Positions 36,001 to 43,289 of a stretch of DNA of 64,000 nt are shown one piece after another (the stretch's first letter is position 1; every line of letters starts with the position of its first letter). The translations under genes were made by a program, and so were the position numbers. The notes beneath the pieces were generated by a model that saw nothing but the letters and a program-made list of their open reading frames with translations, did no database searches and was not told where the DNA came from. Source of the DNA: an uncultured Nitrospirales bacterium (GTDB lineage Bacteria > Nitrospirota > Nitrospiria > Nitrospirales > UBA8639); the NCBI GenBank assembly GCA_958295805.1, contig OY282373.1, forward strand, positions 1,211,001-1,275,000, given 5' to 3'.

Positions 36001-36261
36001 GTCGTCAAGGATTGCTGCGAAATCGACGTGGCGGATACCGGCTCCGGCATCCCGCCGGAGGTTCGCCCCCATATTTTTGATCCTTTTTTTACCACGAAAG
36101 GCACGGGCGAAGGGACGGGTTTGGGCTTGTCGGTGAGTTTGGGAATTGTTGAACGACATGGTGGGCAATTGACCGTGGAAAGTGAAGTCGGGAAGGGTAC
36201 GGTCTTTACGGTTAGTCTTCCCCTGAGTGCAAACAGAGTCGCCGTGGCCAAGGTTTCCTGA
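33079..36261 (+). CDS. multi-PAS sensor histidine kinase
   Basis: A 1060-residue membrane sensor kinase. A TM helix near 15-35 precedes a large periplasmic dCache-like domain (about 40-330); a second TM helix (AAYGVMVFGILWFTGLIVA) and a HAMP domain follow. Three PAS domains come next ('RYRDLIENSPEMIHQID', 'RYRVLFNRSADSIFMVDPSG', 'LLENANDVIYTLDRDQ') with coiled-coil linkers. The HisKA domain has phospho-acceptor His845 (GVAHEINNPLGGIL), and a HATPase domain ends it ('NLILNAVQATDKGG', 'DTGSGIPPEV', 'GTGLGLSVSLGIVERHGG'). Its stop overlaps the start of the response regulator, so the pair forms one two-component system. The ligand is unknown; the periplasmic sensor suggests an external solute. 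Confidence 0.92.
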   Translation: MKRWMGSQSLQRKTILGMVLVGLLPLALSLFLTYVEERRALQETTGSNFKGLAVEVARKIETQIMRGINEAQQLATIPFIRTAVHEANRSYEGREPEKIKAFIEEWKERWRARKNLNEFPAFVNRIATNYLIDWHAVRKSDYLGILVTDNQGALVLSSLPQVKFYHGDAEWWNATFHKGHGQLYVSDLSFDPSFGTHVLNVAVPIFDQNRRRALGAVRILLRRDSLFRSVSEVTAGDTGHAMLMAADGTPLICPVLSLEQHSMTPTMVVAVNKDQVGWIQADQDTHGARNSLVGYAHVRIQETLAPESFGGRPWMTIVRQNPEETYAPLQQLLVKVAAYGVMVFGILWFTGLIVARKIVSPIQTLHEGVQRIGSGNLDHPLVLKTGDEIEALATAFNTMAVNLKQSFSQLNTQMEEIRQLEERYRDLIENSPEMIHQIDETGRFVHVNKTELDKLGYTLGEMLKMYLWDILPSDRKADVRDYFQRLPGQPRSTIETVFLTKSDTPIDVEIHSTALLDSETGNLVYARAFVRDITERKVLQRQIDRYTTQLEQEVAAQTQQLSESEKRYRVLFNRSADSIFMVDPSGDIMAVNEREQEVFGYTQAALVSRSLLKLVLEIDQERVVQLLETVVSSAEKIPATELEVFDAQGTLRAVEMDVIRVGEGTASPSVMVQLRDITERKLLEEQLQRHREELEAKVQERTREIQETQTYLESLLENANDVIYTLDRDQRFTYVNTKVENWGYRKEELLGRPFLTLLAKRHRGRHLKEILDMEVKHDYEVEMISRTGESRSVLVSVSPLENEQHSVIGVLGIARDITDRKVMEQQFRNTERLASVGKLAAGVAHEINNPLGGILNCLYNIRKGTLPPDRQEEYLIYMEDGLRRAQKIVRQLLDFSQQQEPEFSLNNVNGLADRVLVLTNHVIVEKDLQLHKAYEHDLPSLFVDPQMIEQVLTNLILNAVQATDKGGAIIIQTRVVKDCCEIDVADTGSGIPPEVRPHIFDPFFTTKGTGEGTGLGLSVSLGIVERHGGQLTVESEVGKGTVFTVSLPLSANRVAVAKVS

Positions 36262-37712
36262 TGTCTCGATCCGTCTTAATTATTGATGACGAGCCGCTCA
36301 TGCGGGTGTCCATGTTGGATGCACTCCGGGCGGAAGGCTTCGAGGTTCAAGAAGCTTCCAATGGTGAGGAAGGCATCCAAGAAATTGGAACGGGTCAATA
36401 CGATTTGGTGATTACCGATTTGAGAATGCCCGGGAGTGACGGGCTGCAAGTGGTGCAGGCGTGCAAGGCGTGTTCTCCTGAAACCGAAGTCATTGTGATT
36501 ACTGCACATGGGTCGGTTGATACCGCTGTCCAGGCCATGAAATTGGGGGCTTATGATTACGTCACCAAACCGTTTTCTATCGATGAGTTATTACTGACGG
36601 TGTATCGAGCCACCAAGGTACAGGCCCTGCGACAGGAAAACACGGCTCTCCGGCAAGAACTTGAGGGAAAGTTTAATTTTGACGGGATCGTCGGTAAAAA
36701 CGTTCATATGCGACGGGTCCTGGAGAAGGTCAAACTGGTGGCCACCACGGATGCCACGGTGTTGGTGTTGGGTGAAAGCGGAACGGGAAAAGAAATCATT
36801 GCCAATGCCATCCATCGCAACAGCCCACGACGTGGGCAGGCTTTAATCAAAGTGAGTTGTGCCGCGTTGCCGGAAACCCTGCTGGAAGCAGAATTATTCG
36901 GGCATGAAAGAGGGGCGTTTACCGGTGCCGTCAAGCAACGGCGTGGACGGTTTGAATTGGCCCATAAGGGCACCTTGTTTTTAGATGAAATCGGAGAGAT
37001 TTCTCCTGCGGTTCAAGTGAAGTTGCTGCGCGTGTTGCAAGAACGGCGATTTGAGCGGGTGGGAGGAAATGAGACGATTGAAAGCAACGTGCGGCTTGTG
37101 TGTGCTACGCAAAAAAATTTGAAAACAGAAGTCGAAACCGGACGGTTTCGCGAAGATCTGTTCTATCGTTTGAACGTTGTACAAGTAACCTTGCCACCCT
37201 TGAGAGAACGACGAGATGACATTCTGATCTTAGCCAACCACCTGTTGCAGGAGAGTGTGCGTCGGATCCCACGTGCCATTAAAGGACTTTCTTCGGCAGC
37301 ACGAGAAATACTGCTCCGCTATTCTTTCCCGGGGAACGTGCGTGAACTGGAAAATACGATTGAACGTGCGGTGGCGTTAGCCCAAGAGCGGGAAGAAATT
37401 GAGGTTTGGGATCTCTGCGGACATACCGGCTGTCCTTTTCTTGAAGGGACTCCTCAACGGGACTGTGGGTTTTGTCAAGAAGGGTTGTCTGCTAAGACCA
37501 GAGATCAACAGCACGGTACCCTTGCTGAAGTTCGAGAACGTTGTGAACGGGATTATATCTTAGCTGTATTGGCGCGAGAAGCCTGGAGTCGAACCGCCGC
37601 GTCAAAATTTTTAGGTTTATCACGGAAAGCCCTGTGGGAGAAATGTCGGCGGTATGGCATTTCGAACCCAACCACCGATGGGGACGAGAAGTCGTCCGAC
37701 ACTGGGGGCTGA
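36261..37712 (+). CDS. NtrC-family sigma-54-dependent response regulator with a Cys-rich insert
   Basis: A 483-residue regulator. The receiver domain has D53 (VITDLRMPG) and Lys in 'YVTKPF'; the AAA+ domain has Walker A 'GESGTGKE', the sigma-54 contact loop 'GAFTGA' and 'GTLFLDEIGEI'. The C-terminus is a Fis-type HTH ('SRTAASKFLGLSRKALWEKCRRYGI'). Between AAA+ and HTH lies an unusual segment with C386-x4-C391-x10-C402-x2-C405, possibly metal- or redox-binding. Partner kinase is the overlapping upstream gene. It would activate sigma-54 promoters; targets cannot be named from this window. Confidence 0.92.
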   Translation: MSRSVLIIDDEPLMRVSMLDALRAEGFEVQEASNGEEGIQEIGTGQYDLVITDLRMPGSDGLQVVQACKACSPETEVIVITAHGSVDTAVQAMKLGAYDYVTKPFSIDELLLTVYRATKVQALRQENTALRQELEGKFNFDGIVGKNVHMRRVLEKVKLVATTDATVLVLGESGTGKEIIANAIHRNSPRRGQALIKVSCAALPETLLEAELFGHERGAFTGAVKQRRGRFELAHKGTLFLDEIGEISPAVQVKLLRVLQERRFERVGGNETIESNVRLVCATQKNLKTEVETGRFREDLFYRLNVVQVTLPPLRERRDDILILANHLLQESVRRIPRAIKGLSSAAREILLRYSFPGNVRELENTIERAVALAQEREEIEVWDLCGHTGCPFLEGTPQRDCGFCQEGLSAKTRDQQHGTLAEVRERCERDYILAVLAREAWSRTAASKFLGLSRKALWEKCRRYGISNPTTDGDEKSSDTGG

Positions 37713-37728
37713 CGAACGCGCAACGTGC

Positions 37729-38832
37729 TTACGGTTCTGAACCATCCCCGCCTTTCCAAAGCTTCACCGTACGATCCCATGATGCCGTGGCGAGATACCT
37801 CGCGTCCGGAGAAAAGGCAATTCCTCGAATGGGTCCTTTGTGGTCTTTAATTACGCGAATCTGGCGTTTCGTCTGAATGTCCCACATTTTCAGAGTGTGG
37901 TCATCGCTACAACTGACCAAGAGTTTTCCGTCCGGTGACACGATCAATCCGCGAACCCATTCCGAGTGTCCTTTAACGGTATGGATCTCTTTCATGCTGG
38001 GCATCTCAAAGTATTTGATGCTCGCGTCTCGACTGCCCGTCATCATCATGTCCCCATCCGGGGTAAACGCAATGGCTCCGATCCAATACTCCATCGGTTT
38101 TTGAAACCCGCCCTGTTCATCAACAAAGAATCCTCGTTGTTCCGTTTCTTCATCATCGGGCTCATCACGCCAATGGCCGTTATGCACCAGTTTCTCTTCT
38201 CCGCTGGGCAACACTTCGTACAGCTTTAATTTGCCAATGTCGCTTCCGCCAACCAGGTGGAGACCATCGGGAGAAAAGGCCGTGCATACGGTCCAATGAT
38301 GGTCATATTGATCTTTCCCGAGGAGGGTCATCAATTCGGTGCCGGTCGTGACTTCCCAGATTTTAATGTCTTTATTTTGTCCGGCCCGAGCCAACATTAA
38401 CCCGTCTGGAGAAAAAGAAATGCTGCACACCGCGTGATCATAACGGGTAAACAGGAGTCGAGTCGTTTCTCCCGTTTGTGGGTTCCAGAGTCGTATGGTT
38501 CGATCCTCGCTTCCTGTTGCGAGGATGTGGCCATCAGGACTGAAGGCGACTTGACGTATATCATGCGTGTGGCCTCGAAGAGATTTGAGAAGACGACCTG
38601 TCTCAATCTCCCAGATTCGGAGGTAACGATCTGCCCCCCCCGTCGCGAGCGTCAGGCCATCAGGGGAAAAAGCGACATCCCACACGCCGTGCGAATGTCC
38701 CCGAAAGGTTCTGATCTCGTGAGACCCTGTTTTCCAATATTCCAGGGCATCAATAGGTGAGTGGTCATGGATGGAGTCTTTCTGGAGGGAAGAGGGAGTT
38801 TTCTCTTCGAATGAGGCGTGCGGCTGATTCAT
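37729..38832 (-). CDS. seven-bladed WD40-repeat protein
   Basis: A 367-residue protein that consists almost wholly of seven WD40 repeats. Each has a version of 'GH...V..(V/I)AFSPDG' and a closing 'D.(T/S)(I/V)(K/R)(L/I)W', consistent with one complete beta-propeller. There is no signal peptide or TM segment, so it should be cytoplasmic. A ribosome-binding site (AAAGGAAA) precedes the ATG at 38832. It is convergent with the response regulator, 16 bases stop to stop, and divergent from the HExxH gene at 39046. WD40 propellers are binding scaffolds; partners are unknown. Confidence 0.88.
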   Translation of the reverse strand: MNQPHASFEEKTPSSLQKDSIHDHSPIDALEYWKTGSHEIRTFRGHSHGVWDVAFSPDGLTLATGGADRYLRIWEIETGRLLKSLRGHTHDIRQVAFSPDGHILATGSEDRTIRLWNPQTGETTRLLFTRYDHAVCSISFSPDGLMLARAGQNKDIKIWEVTTGTELMTLLGKDQYDHHWTVCTAFSPDGLHLVGGSDIGKLKLYEVLPSGEEKLVHNGHWRDEPDDEETEQRGFFVDEQGGFQKPMEYWIGAIAFTPDGDMMMTGSRDASIKYFEMPSMKEIHTVKGHSEWVRGLIVSPDGKLLVSCSDDHTLKMWDIQTKRQIRVIKDHKGPIRGIAFSPDARYLATASWDRTVKLWKGGDGSEP

Positions 38833-38907
38833 AACGACGATTTCCTTTCAGTGTTCTCTCCGTCACTGGGTGCTTGCGTATGGAAAAACAGCCCAATTAT
38901 AATAATG

Positions 38908-38937
38908 GCTAGTATCTCTTACGAAAATAATACTAGC
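38908..38937. promoter_or_regulatory. dyad symmetry in a divergent promoter region
   Basis: GCTAGTAT (38908-38915) and its exact complement ATACTAGC (38930-38937), centres 22 bases apart (two helical turns), lie between the divergent WD40 and HExxH genes. The layout is that of an operator for a dimeric regulator. No known factor recognised. Confidence 0.4.
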
Positions 38938-39045
38938 TAGGCATGACGGGCATGGTCAAGCATGGAGCGTGGAGGGCAGAAGATGTTCCATGTTCTCTAT
39001 GCGGCACAACAGTTCTTCACCGTTGTTCATGTAAGGAGTGAAAGA

Positions 39046-40044
39046 ATGGATATCCGATTTCAACCGGCCCTCCTTCAAGAAGTCATTGATTCTTTCGCAG
39101 AAAAAACTGAACGTGAAGGGGATCCCACCTATTACAATGAATTCCATGAATTGGCTGATCCTGTTTACGAAAAATTTTCCATAGACGACCGAGAACCTGA
39201 ATTTAAAAAATTATATCAACACCTCTTTGCCAAATGGGGCTTTTCTGACATCTTAAAAGATGGGTTTGAAGAGTTCACCGACTTAAAGGAAACAATTGGC
39301 ATTGTCCTCGTTCGTGGTGTACTCAAAGAAGATCAGGAGGGCGTGGATATTCTCAGAAAATGGGGCACGGTGGAAGAGAAACTGGCTCGGCAATTTGAAG
39401 AAAAAGGTCAGAAGGGCGTTGGCATTAAACTGATTCCTCGACGGTTTTACGATCCGGCGATTAACAGGTATTTGCGCCATGAATTGACCCATGTCTCTGA
39501 TATGCTCAATTCTGCGTTTGGCTACGACCCTGACACGAAAGTTGGCATGAATCCTGGCGAAGAACACCTCATCTTGAATCGATACAGAGTGCTGTGGAGT
39601 TTGAGCGTCGATGGTCGAATTGTGCGATCGGGCAAAGAACCGATGTTCAGTCGCGAATACCGCTTGCGAGAATTTCGATCTTGGTATCGCAAGATCCCGC
39701 CCACTCAAGTGGAATCCGTGTTTGAAGGACTATGGCAGACGGAGTACTTTACCCATGCGGAATTAGTCGAAATGGCCCAAGACACCATCCGGGTGATGGA
39801 ACGAGCCGTCGAAGTCGAAGAAGGTGAAATCCCCGATGTTCCCACGAAACCCATGTTAATGCCGGGGTTTCCTTGTCCGCTCTGTCGGTTTCCGACCTAT
39901 TCCTGGGTGGAAGATATGGAAGAGAAAGTTGAGCCCTATGTTCTTGAATATATAAGGGAAAATCATCCAGGATGGGACGTTGAGTATGGTGCCTGTGATC
40001 GATGTGTAGAGGTGTACAAGCTACGGGCCGCCGGGGTCGTCTAG
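39046..40044 (+). CDS. uncharacterised protein with HExxH motif and C-terminal Cys pairs
   Basis: I chose ATG 39046 because AAGGAGTG precedes it; the frame extends to 38962. The 332-residue protein has no signal peptide. It contains 'YLRHELTHVSDMLNSAFGY', in which HELTH matches the zinc-metalloprotease HExxH motif, followed by 'GEEHLILNRYRVLWSLSVDGRI'. A C-terminal zinc-finger-like part has CPLC (near 280) and CDRC (near 320). It is the first gene of the block leading to the NapG-like ferredoxin and NxrC. I do not recognise the family. A processing or quality-control role for the metalloprotein complex is conceivable but unproven. Confidence 0.65.
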   Translation: MDIRFQPALLQEVIDSFAEKTEREGDPTYYNEFHELADPVYEKFSIDDREPEFKKLYQHLFAKWGFSDILKDGFEEFTDLKETIGIVLVRGVLKEDQEGVDILRKWGTVEEKLARQFEEKGQKGVGIKLIPRRFYDPAINRYLRHELTHVSDMLNSAFGYDPDTKVGMNPGEEHLILNRYRVLWSLSVDGRIVRSGKEPMFSREYRLREFRSWYRKIPPTQVESVFEGLWQTEYFTHAELVEMAQDTIRVMERAVEVEEGEIPDVPTKPMLMPGFPCPLCRFPTYSWVEDMEEKVEPYVLEYIRENHPGWDVEYGACDRCVEVYKLRAAGVV

Positions 40045-40056
40045 GAGACAAAAGAT

Positions 40057-40689
40057 GTGAGTCCATCTCGAAATCCTTCAAATTCCTCAGAAAAATCTGA
40101 ACCGTCCTATGGGCGAAGAAATTTTCTGAAACATAGCATGGTTTCCATAGGAGTCACGGTCCAGGAGTACGTCAAACATCGAGACGTAGTCGAGAAAAAA
40201 GAAGAGAAGCTGGAGAAAAAGAAAACCGATTGGTTGCGACCTCCCGGTGCTCTAGCGGAAGCTCAGTTCCTTGAAACGTGTACAAATTGTGGAGAATGTG
40301 TTGATGTCTGCCCATATGGGAGCATCCGTCTCCTGGAAGAAGATGAAACCCCCGTCATTGATCCCGAAGAAATCCCCTGTTATCTGTGCGATGATTTTCC
40401 CTGTATTGCCGCCTGTGAACCGGAAGCGCTTCGGCCAGTGGGGGCGATTCAAGAGATCGACATGGGAGTGGCCGTCGTGTCTCAAAGACTCTGTACCTCG
40501 GGCCAAGGCTGTAATGCATGTGTGGCGAAATGCCCAACTCACGCCATTGAAATGGATTTTTCTTCTATGGCCATTGGTGTTGACGGGGGTCGGTGTGTCG
40601 GGTGTGGGATTTGTGAACATATCTGTAAAACGGTGAATGATCATGTTGCGATCAAAGTGATTCCTGCGAATCTCAGGGCATTGTCTTAG
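40057..40689 (+). CDS. NapG/MauM-like ferredoxin with four [4Fe-4S] motifs
   Basis: A 210-residue protein starting at GTG 40057 (TAGGAGAC upstream). The N-terminus has a twin-arginine-like stretch (GRRNFLKHSMVSIG), followed by four Cys clusters: CTNCGECVDVCP, CYLCDDFPCIAACEP, CTSGQGCNACVAKCP and CVGCGICEHIC. This is the NapG/MauM ferredoxin layout. Such proteins pass electrons to or from molybdoenzymes at the periplasmic side. The Tat signal is weak (hydrophobic stretch is short), so the location is unsure. It lies 12 bases after the HExxH gene and upstream of the TorD-like chaperone. Confidence 0.8.
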   Translation: MSPSRNPSNSSEKSEPSYGRRNFLKHSMVSIGVTVQEYVKHRDVVEKKEEKLEKKKTDWLRPPGALAEAQFLETCTNCGECVDVCPYGSIRLLEEDETPVIDPEEIPCYLCDDFPCIAACEPEALRPVGAIQEIDMGVAVVSQRLCTSGQGCNACVAKCPTHAIEMDFSSMAIGVDGGRCVGCGICEHICKTVNDHVAIKVIPANLRALS

Positions 40690-40785
40690 GTGTATGGCTA
40701 GCGATTGTTCACAAGAAAATCAGGAAATCGCTAAATAAGACGGAAGGTTTTGTAATTTTTGCATGGCTTGCCGGATTTTTAGACC

Positions 40786-40814
40786 TTGACTTCGAGGAGC
40801 AGTTAGCCTATCAT
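40786..40814 (+). promoter_or_regulatory. sigma-70-type promoter of the TorD-like gene
   Basis: TTGACT (40786-40791), 17 bases, TATCAT (40809-40814); predicted start near 40821. A weak inverted repeat (TAGCGATT, 40699-40706 with 40726-40733) lies further upstream after the ferredoxin gene. Confidence 0.5.
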
Positions 40815-40849
40815 CACCCCTCATTCCTGATGCTAGACTAATCTCCAAG

Positions 40850-41884
40850 TTGACGGAAGAACCTAAAATAAGACGAGTCACCGGTCGAGAGCCCAAATTA
40901 AGGTATTCTATGGAAACGAAAGTAAGAGAAGGTCAAAATGGGGTGAATGTGCGCACAACCTCTTCCGTCACGAAGCAAGTCAGCTCATCCTTAAAAGATT
41001 CTCCTGCGGTTGAACGGGCTTTATCAAGAAGTAAACTCTATCTTTTGATGTCGTGGAGTTATCTGTATCCCGAGGATGATGAGTTTTTGGATTACCTGCA
41101 AAGTGGAGAATTTGTGGAGGATGGTCGAGCCGCTCTCAATAGTTTGCGCGAGGCCTTACCGCCTTCAGGGGATCCGGAAGTTGGAGAAACGTTAGAGGCC
41201 ATAGCCGAACATTTTAACGCGGTGGAAGAATGGGTATCTTCCGAGGGAATCAACTGGGACATTCAAGACCTTCGAGACGAACATCGAAGGGTATTCAGTA
41301 ACGTGATTGCCTTGGATTGCCCACCCTATGAAACGTTGTTTGGAAATGACCATGTCTTTGGTCAATCCTACGTGATGGGGGATATTGCCGGTTTTTATTC
41401 GGCTTTTGGGGTACAACTTTCTCAAGATATTCACGAGCGATTGGACCATTTAAGCGTAGAACTTGAATTTTTGCATTTTTTGGCTTACAAAGAGTCCTAT
41501 GCTTTATGTCATGACGGCACTGAAAAACAAAAAACAGTCTTGGATGCTGAGAAAAAATTTGTTAAGGAACATGTGGGACGATGGGTGCCTTTGTTTTCCG
41601 GGATGCTGAAGAAAAAAGCCGAATATGGGTTTTATAAAATGATTGCGGATCTTACCTCCCAATGGGTAGCTTTTGAAGTTTCCTATTTGGGTGTGACGCC
41701 GCAACCGTATTCGGAAACTGACTATCGTCCGGCTAATTTGGTTTCTCCGGAGGGACAGTCCTTCGAATGTGGGGCCCAAGATAAAGGAAATGAGCTTAGT
41801 CTCTTGATGAACGAGGTCGGTGCTCAGTCGTATTTGGATAAAGAAAAACCAGAATCTTCGACTGGTCAATCCGGTACAGCTTAA
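40850..41884 (+). CDS. TorD/DmsD-family molybdoenzyme chaperone (NxrD-like)
   Basis: A 344-residue protein if it starts at TTG 40850, or 324 residues from ATG 40910; neither has a good ribosome-binding site. The all-helical TorD/nitrate reductase delta fold is recognisable from 'LLMSWSYLYPEDDEFLDYL', 'LRDEHRRVFSNVIALDCPPYETLFG', 'DIAGFYSAFGVQLSQ' and 'HLSVELEFLHFLAYKESYA'. Members hold the catalytic subunit of DMSO-reductase-type enzymes until the Mo cofactor is inserted. Placed before an NxrC gene, it most likely serves nitrite oxidoreductase assembly. The catalytic NxrAB genes are not in this window. Confidence 0.8.
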   Translation: MTEEPKIRRVTGREPKLRYSMETKVREGQNGVNVRTTSSVTKQVSSSLKDSPAVERALSRSKLYLLMSWSYLYPEDDEFLDYLQSGEFVEDGRAALNSLREALPPSGDPEVGETLEAIAEHFNAVEEWVSSEGINWDIQDLRDEHRRVFSNVIALDCPPYETLFGNDHVFGQSYVMGDIAGFYSAFGVQLSQDIHERLDHLSVELEFLHFLAYKESYALCHDGTEKQKTVLDAEKKFVKEHVGRWVPLFSGMLKKKAEYGFYKMIADLTSQWVAFEVSYLGVTPQPYSETDYRPANLVSPEGQSFECGAQDKGNELSLLMNEVGAQSYLDKEKPESSTGQSGTA

Positions 41885-42002
41885 CCGCCACAAGAATTGT
41901 TGGGCGATAAAGCTGTTTTTTAGGCAGTACATTTATCATTGAGGAAGTAAGGAAGTCCGCAGTCATTTAGCTTTAATCTTTATCAAAGGAGGATGCGTCA
42001 TT

Positions 42003-42956
42003 ATGAGAGTGGTGCAGACGCGTAACAAAGGACTAGTGTTCGGCATTCTTCTCTCTGCCTTCGTCGTAGGAGTGCTGATGACGGTGGGGCAGGTGCCGTT
42101 GGCGGTGAGCCAACCGGTGACGATTCCCGTGGGTCAGATCAGCGGGGCGATTCCGATGGATGCGGCGAACCCGGTGTGGGAGACGGTGCCGGGGATTGTG
42201 GTGCCGCTGAGTGGGCAAACCATTACGACTCCGATGCATCCCAACATCTCGGTGAAGACCGTGATGGTCAAGATGGCCACGAACGGCAAAGAGATCGGGG
42301 TGTGGGCGAACTGGGGCGATCAAACGTTGAACAACACCACCATTGGGCCGCAGGATTTCCGGGATCAAGTGGCGGTGCAATTTCCGGTACAAACCTCTGG
42401 GGCGCCGCCGTTCCAATGTATGGGGCAATCAGGGGGCACGGTGAACATCTGGCGCTGGAACGCGGAGTGGCAACGGGACATGGGCGCGGGCGTGGCGGGG
42501 ATGTGGGATGTGGATCAACAGTATCCGTCCATCGCGTGGGACTTTTACTATGAGGAGCCGGCCGGGGGGGTGACGTATCCGGATCGGATTGGGCGGAGCT
42601 TGGGGCCGTTCAATCCGGGGATTTGGTCGGGGAACATCCTGTCGGATCCGGATTTGCGGGCGAGTTCGGTGGAGGATTTGAACGCGAACGGGTTCAGCAC
42701 GTTGACGACGCAGGCGTCGCAGGACGTGATGGGGAATGGGCTGTGGGAACCGTATGGGGCGTTGAAAGGCGGGTGTTGCAGTGGGCCGACGTGGCGGGTA
42801 GTGATGAAGCGGGCGTTGGCGACGAATGACGCGAACGACGTGCAGTTCGGGGCCGGGCAGAGCGTTCCGGTGGCGTTTGCGGTGTGGGACGGGCAGAACG
42901 TGGAACGGAACGGCATGAAGGGCATCTCGACTTGGTTCACCGCTAAAATGCCGTAA
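42003..42956 (+). CDS. nitrite oxidoreductase gamma-like heme b protein (NxrC-like, copy 1)
   Basis: A 317-residue secreted protein (AAAGGAGG before ATG 42003) with a signal peptide (GLVFGILLSAFVVGVLMTVG). The EB_dh-type beta-sandwich carries the expected heme b ligands Met140 (QCMGQ) and Lys269 (VVMKR), and the signatures 'NIWRWNAEWQ', 'WVNWGD'-like 'VWANWGDQ' and 'VAFAVWDGQNVERNG'. This is the pattern of NxrC, the electron-transfer subunit that passes electrons from NxrB to cytochrome c in the periplasm. The mature coding part is strongly G-rich at third positions while the signal-peptide part is not. A strong terminator follows, so with its own leader it is probably monocistronic or the end of the torD unit. 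Confidence 0.85.
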   Translation: MRVVQTRNKGLVFGILLSAFVVGVLMTVGQVPLAVSQPVTIPVGQISGAIPMDAANPVWETVPGIVVPLSGQTITTPMHPNISVKTVMVKMATNGKEIGVWANWGDQTLNNTTIGPQDFRDQVAVQFPVQTSGAPPFQCMGQSGGTVNIWRWNAEWQRDMGAGVAGMWDVDQQYPSIAWDFYYEEPAGGVTYPDRIGRSLGPFNPGIWSGNILSDPDLRASSVEDLNANGFSTLTTQASQDVMGNGLWEPYGALKGGCCSGPTWRVVMKRALATNDANDVQFGAGQSVPVAFAVWDGQNVERNGMKGISTWFTAKMP

Positions 42957-42991
42957 GTTTTCCTGACTGGTTTTTGGCAGTACGAATAAAG

Positions 42992-43038
42992 AAAACCCTG
43001 AGGTCCCAAAAATGAAAGGGACTTCAGGGTTTTTTTTT
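42992..43038 (+). terminator. strong rho-independent terminator after nxrC-like copy 1
   Basis: A 14-bp stem (42994-43007 with 43018-43031, one G-U pair), 10-base loop, then a run of T. The rest of the 333-base gap to 43289 is A+T-rich and holds nothing else I can identify. Confidence 0.85.
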
Positions 43039-43289
43039 GTGCGAATTTATTGAAATGGCATTTTGGGATTTTCGAGAGGAGTTTCTTTGAATCCTCAAGT
43101 TTGCCTTGTGTCTTTGGCTAACGCGAAAAATGTTTGTCCTTTACGATGGTTGCATAAGAAACCAGCAGCCGTGTATAAAGTTTATTGAATCACGAGCGCA
43201 CTGTGTTTCTATTACAAATGATGAAAACATATGATGATTTCAATAAGAAATAACCGAGTGACGACATACGAAAACAAGAGGGAACCGTT

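Noticed and set aside
42176-42553. Out-of-frame Gly/Asp-rich frame inside nxrC copy 1
   Set aside because: By-product of the G-rich composition; the true frame has the signal peptide and heme ligands.
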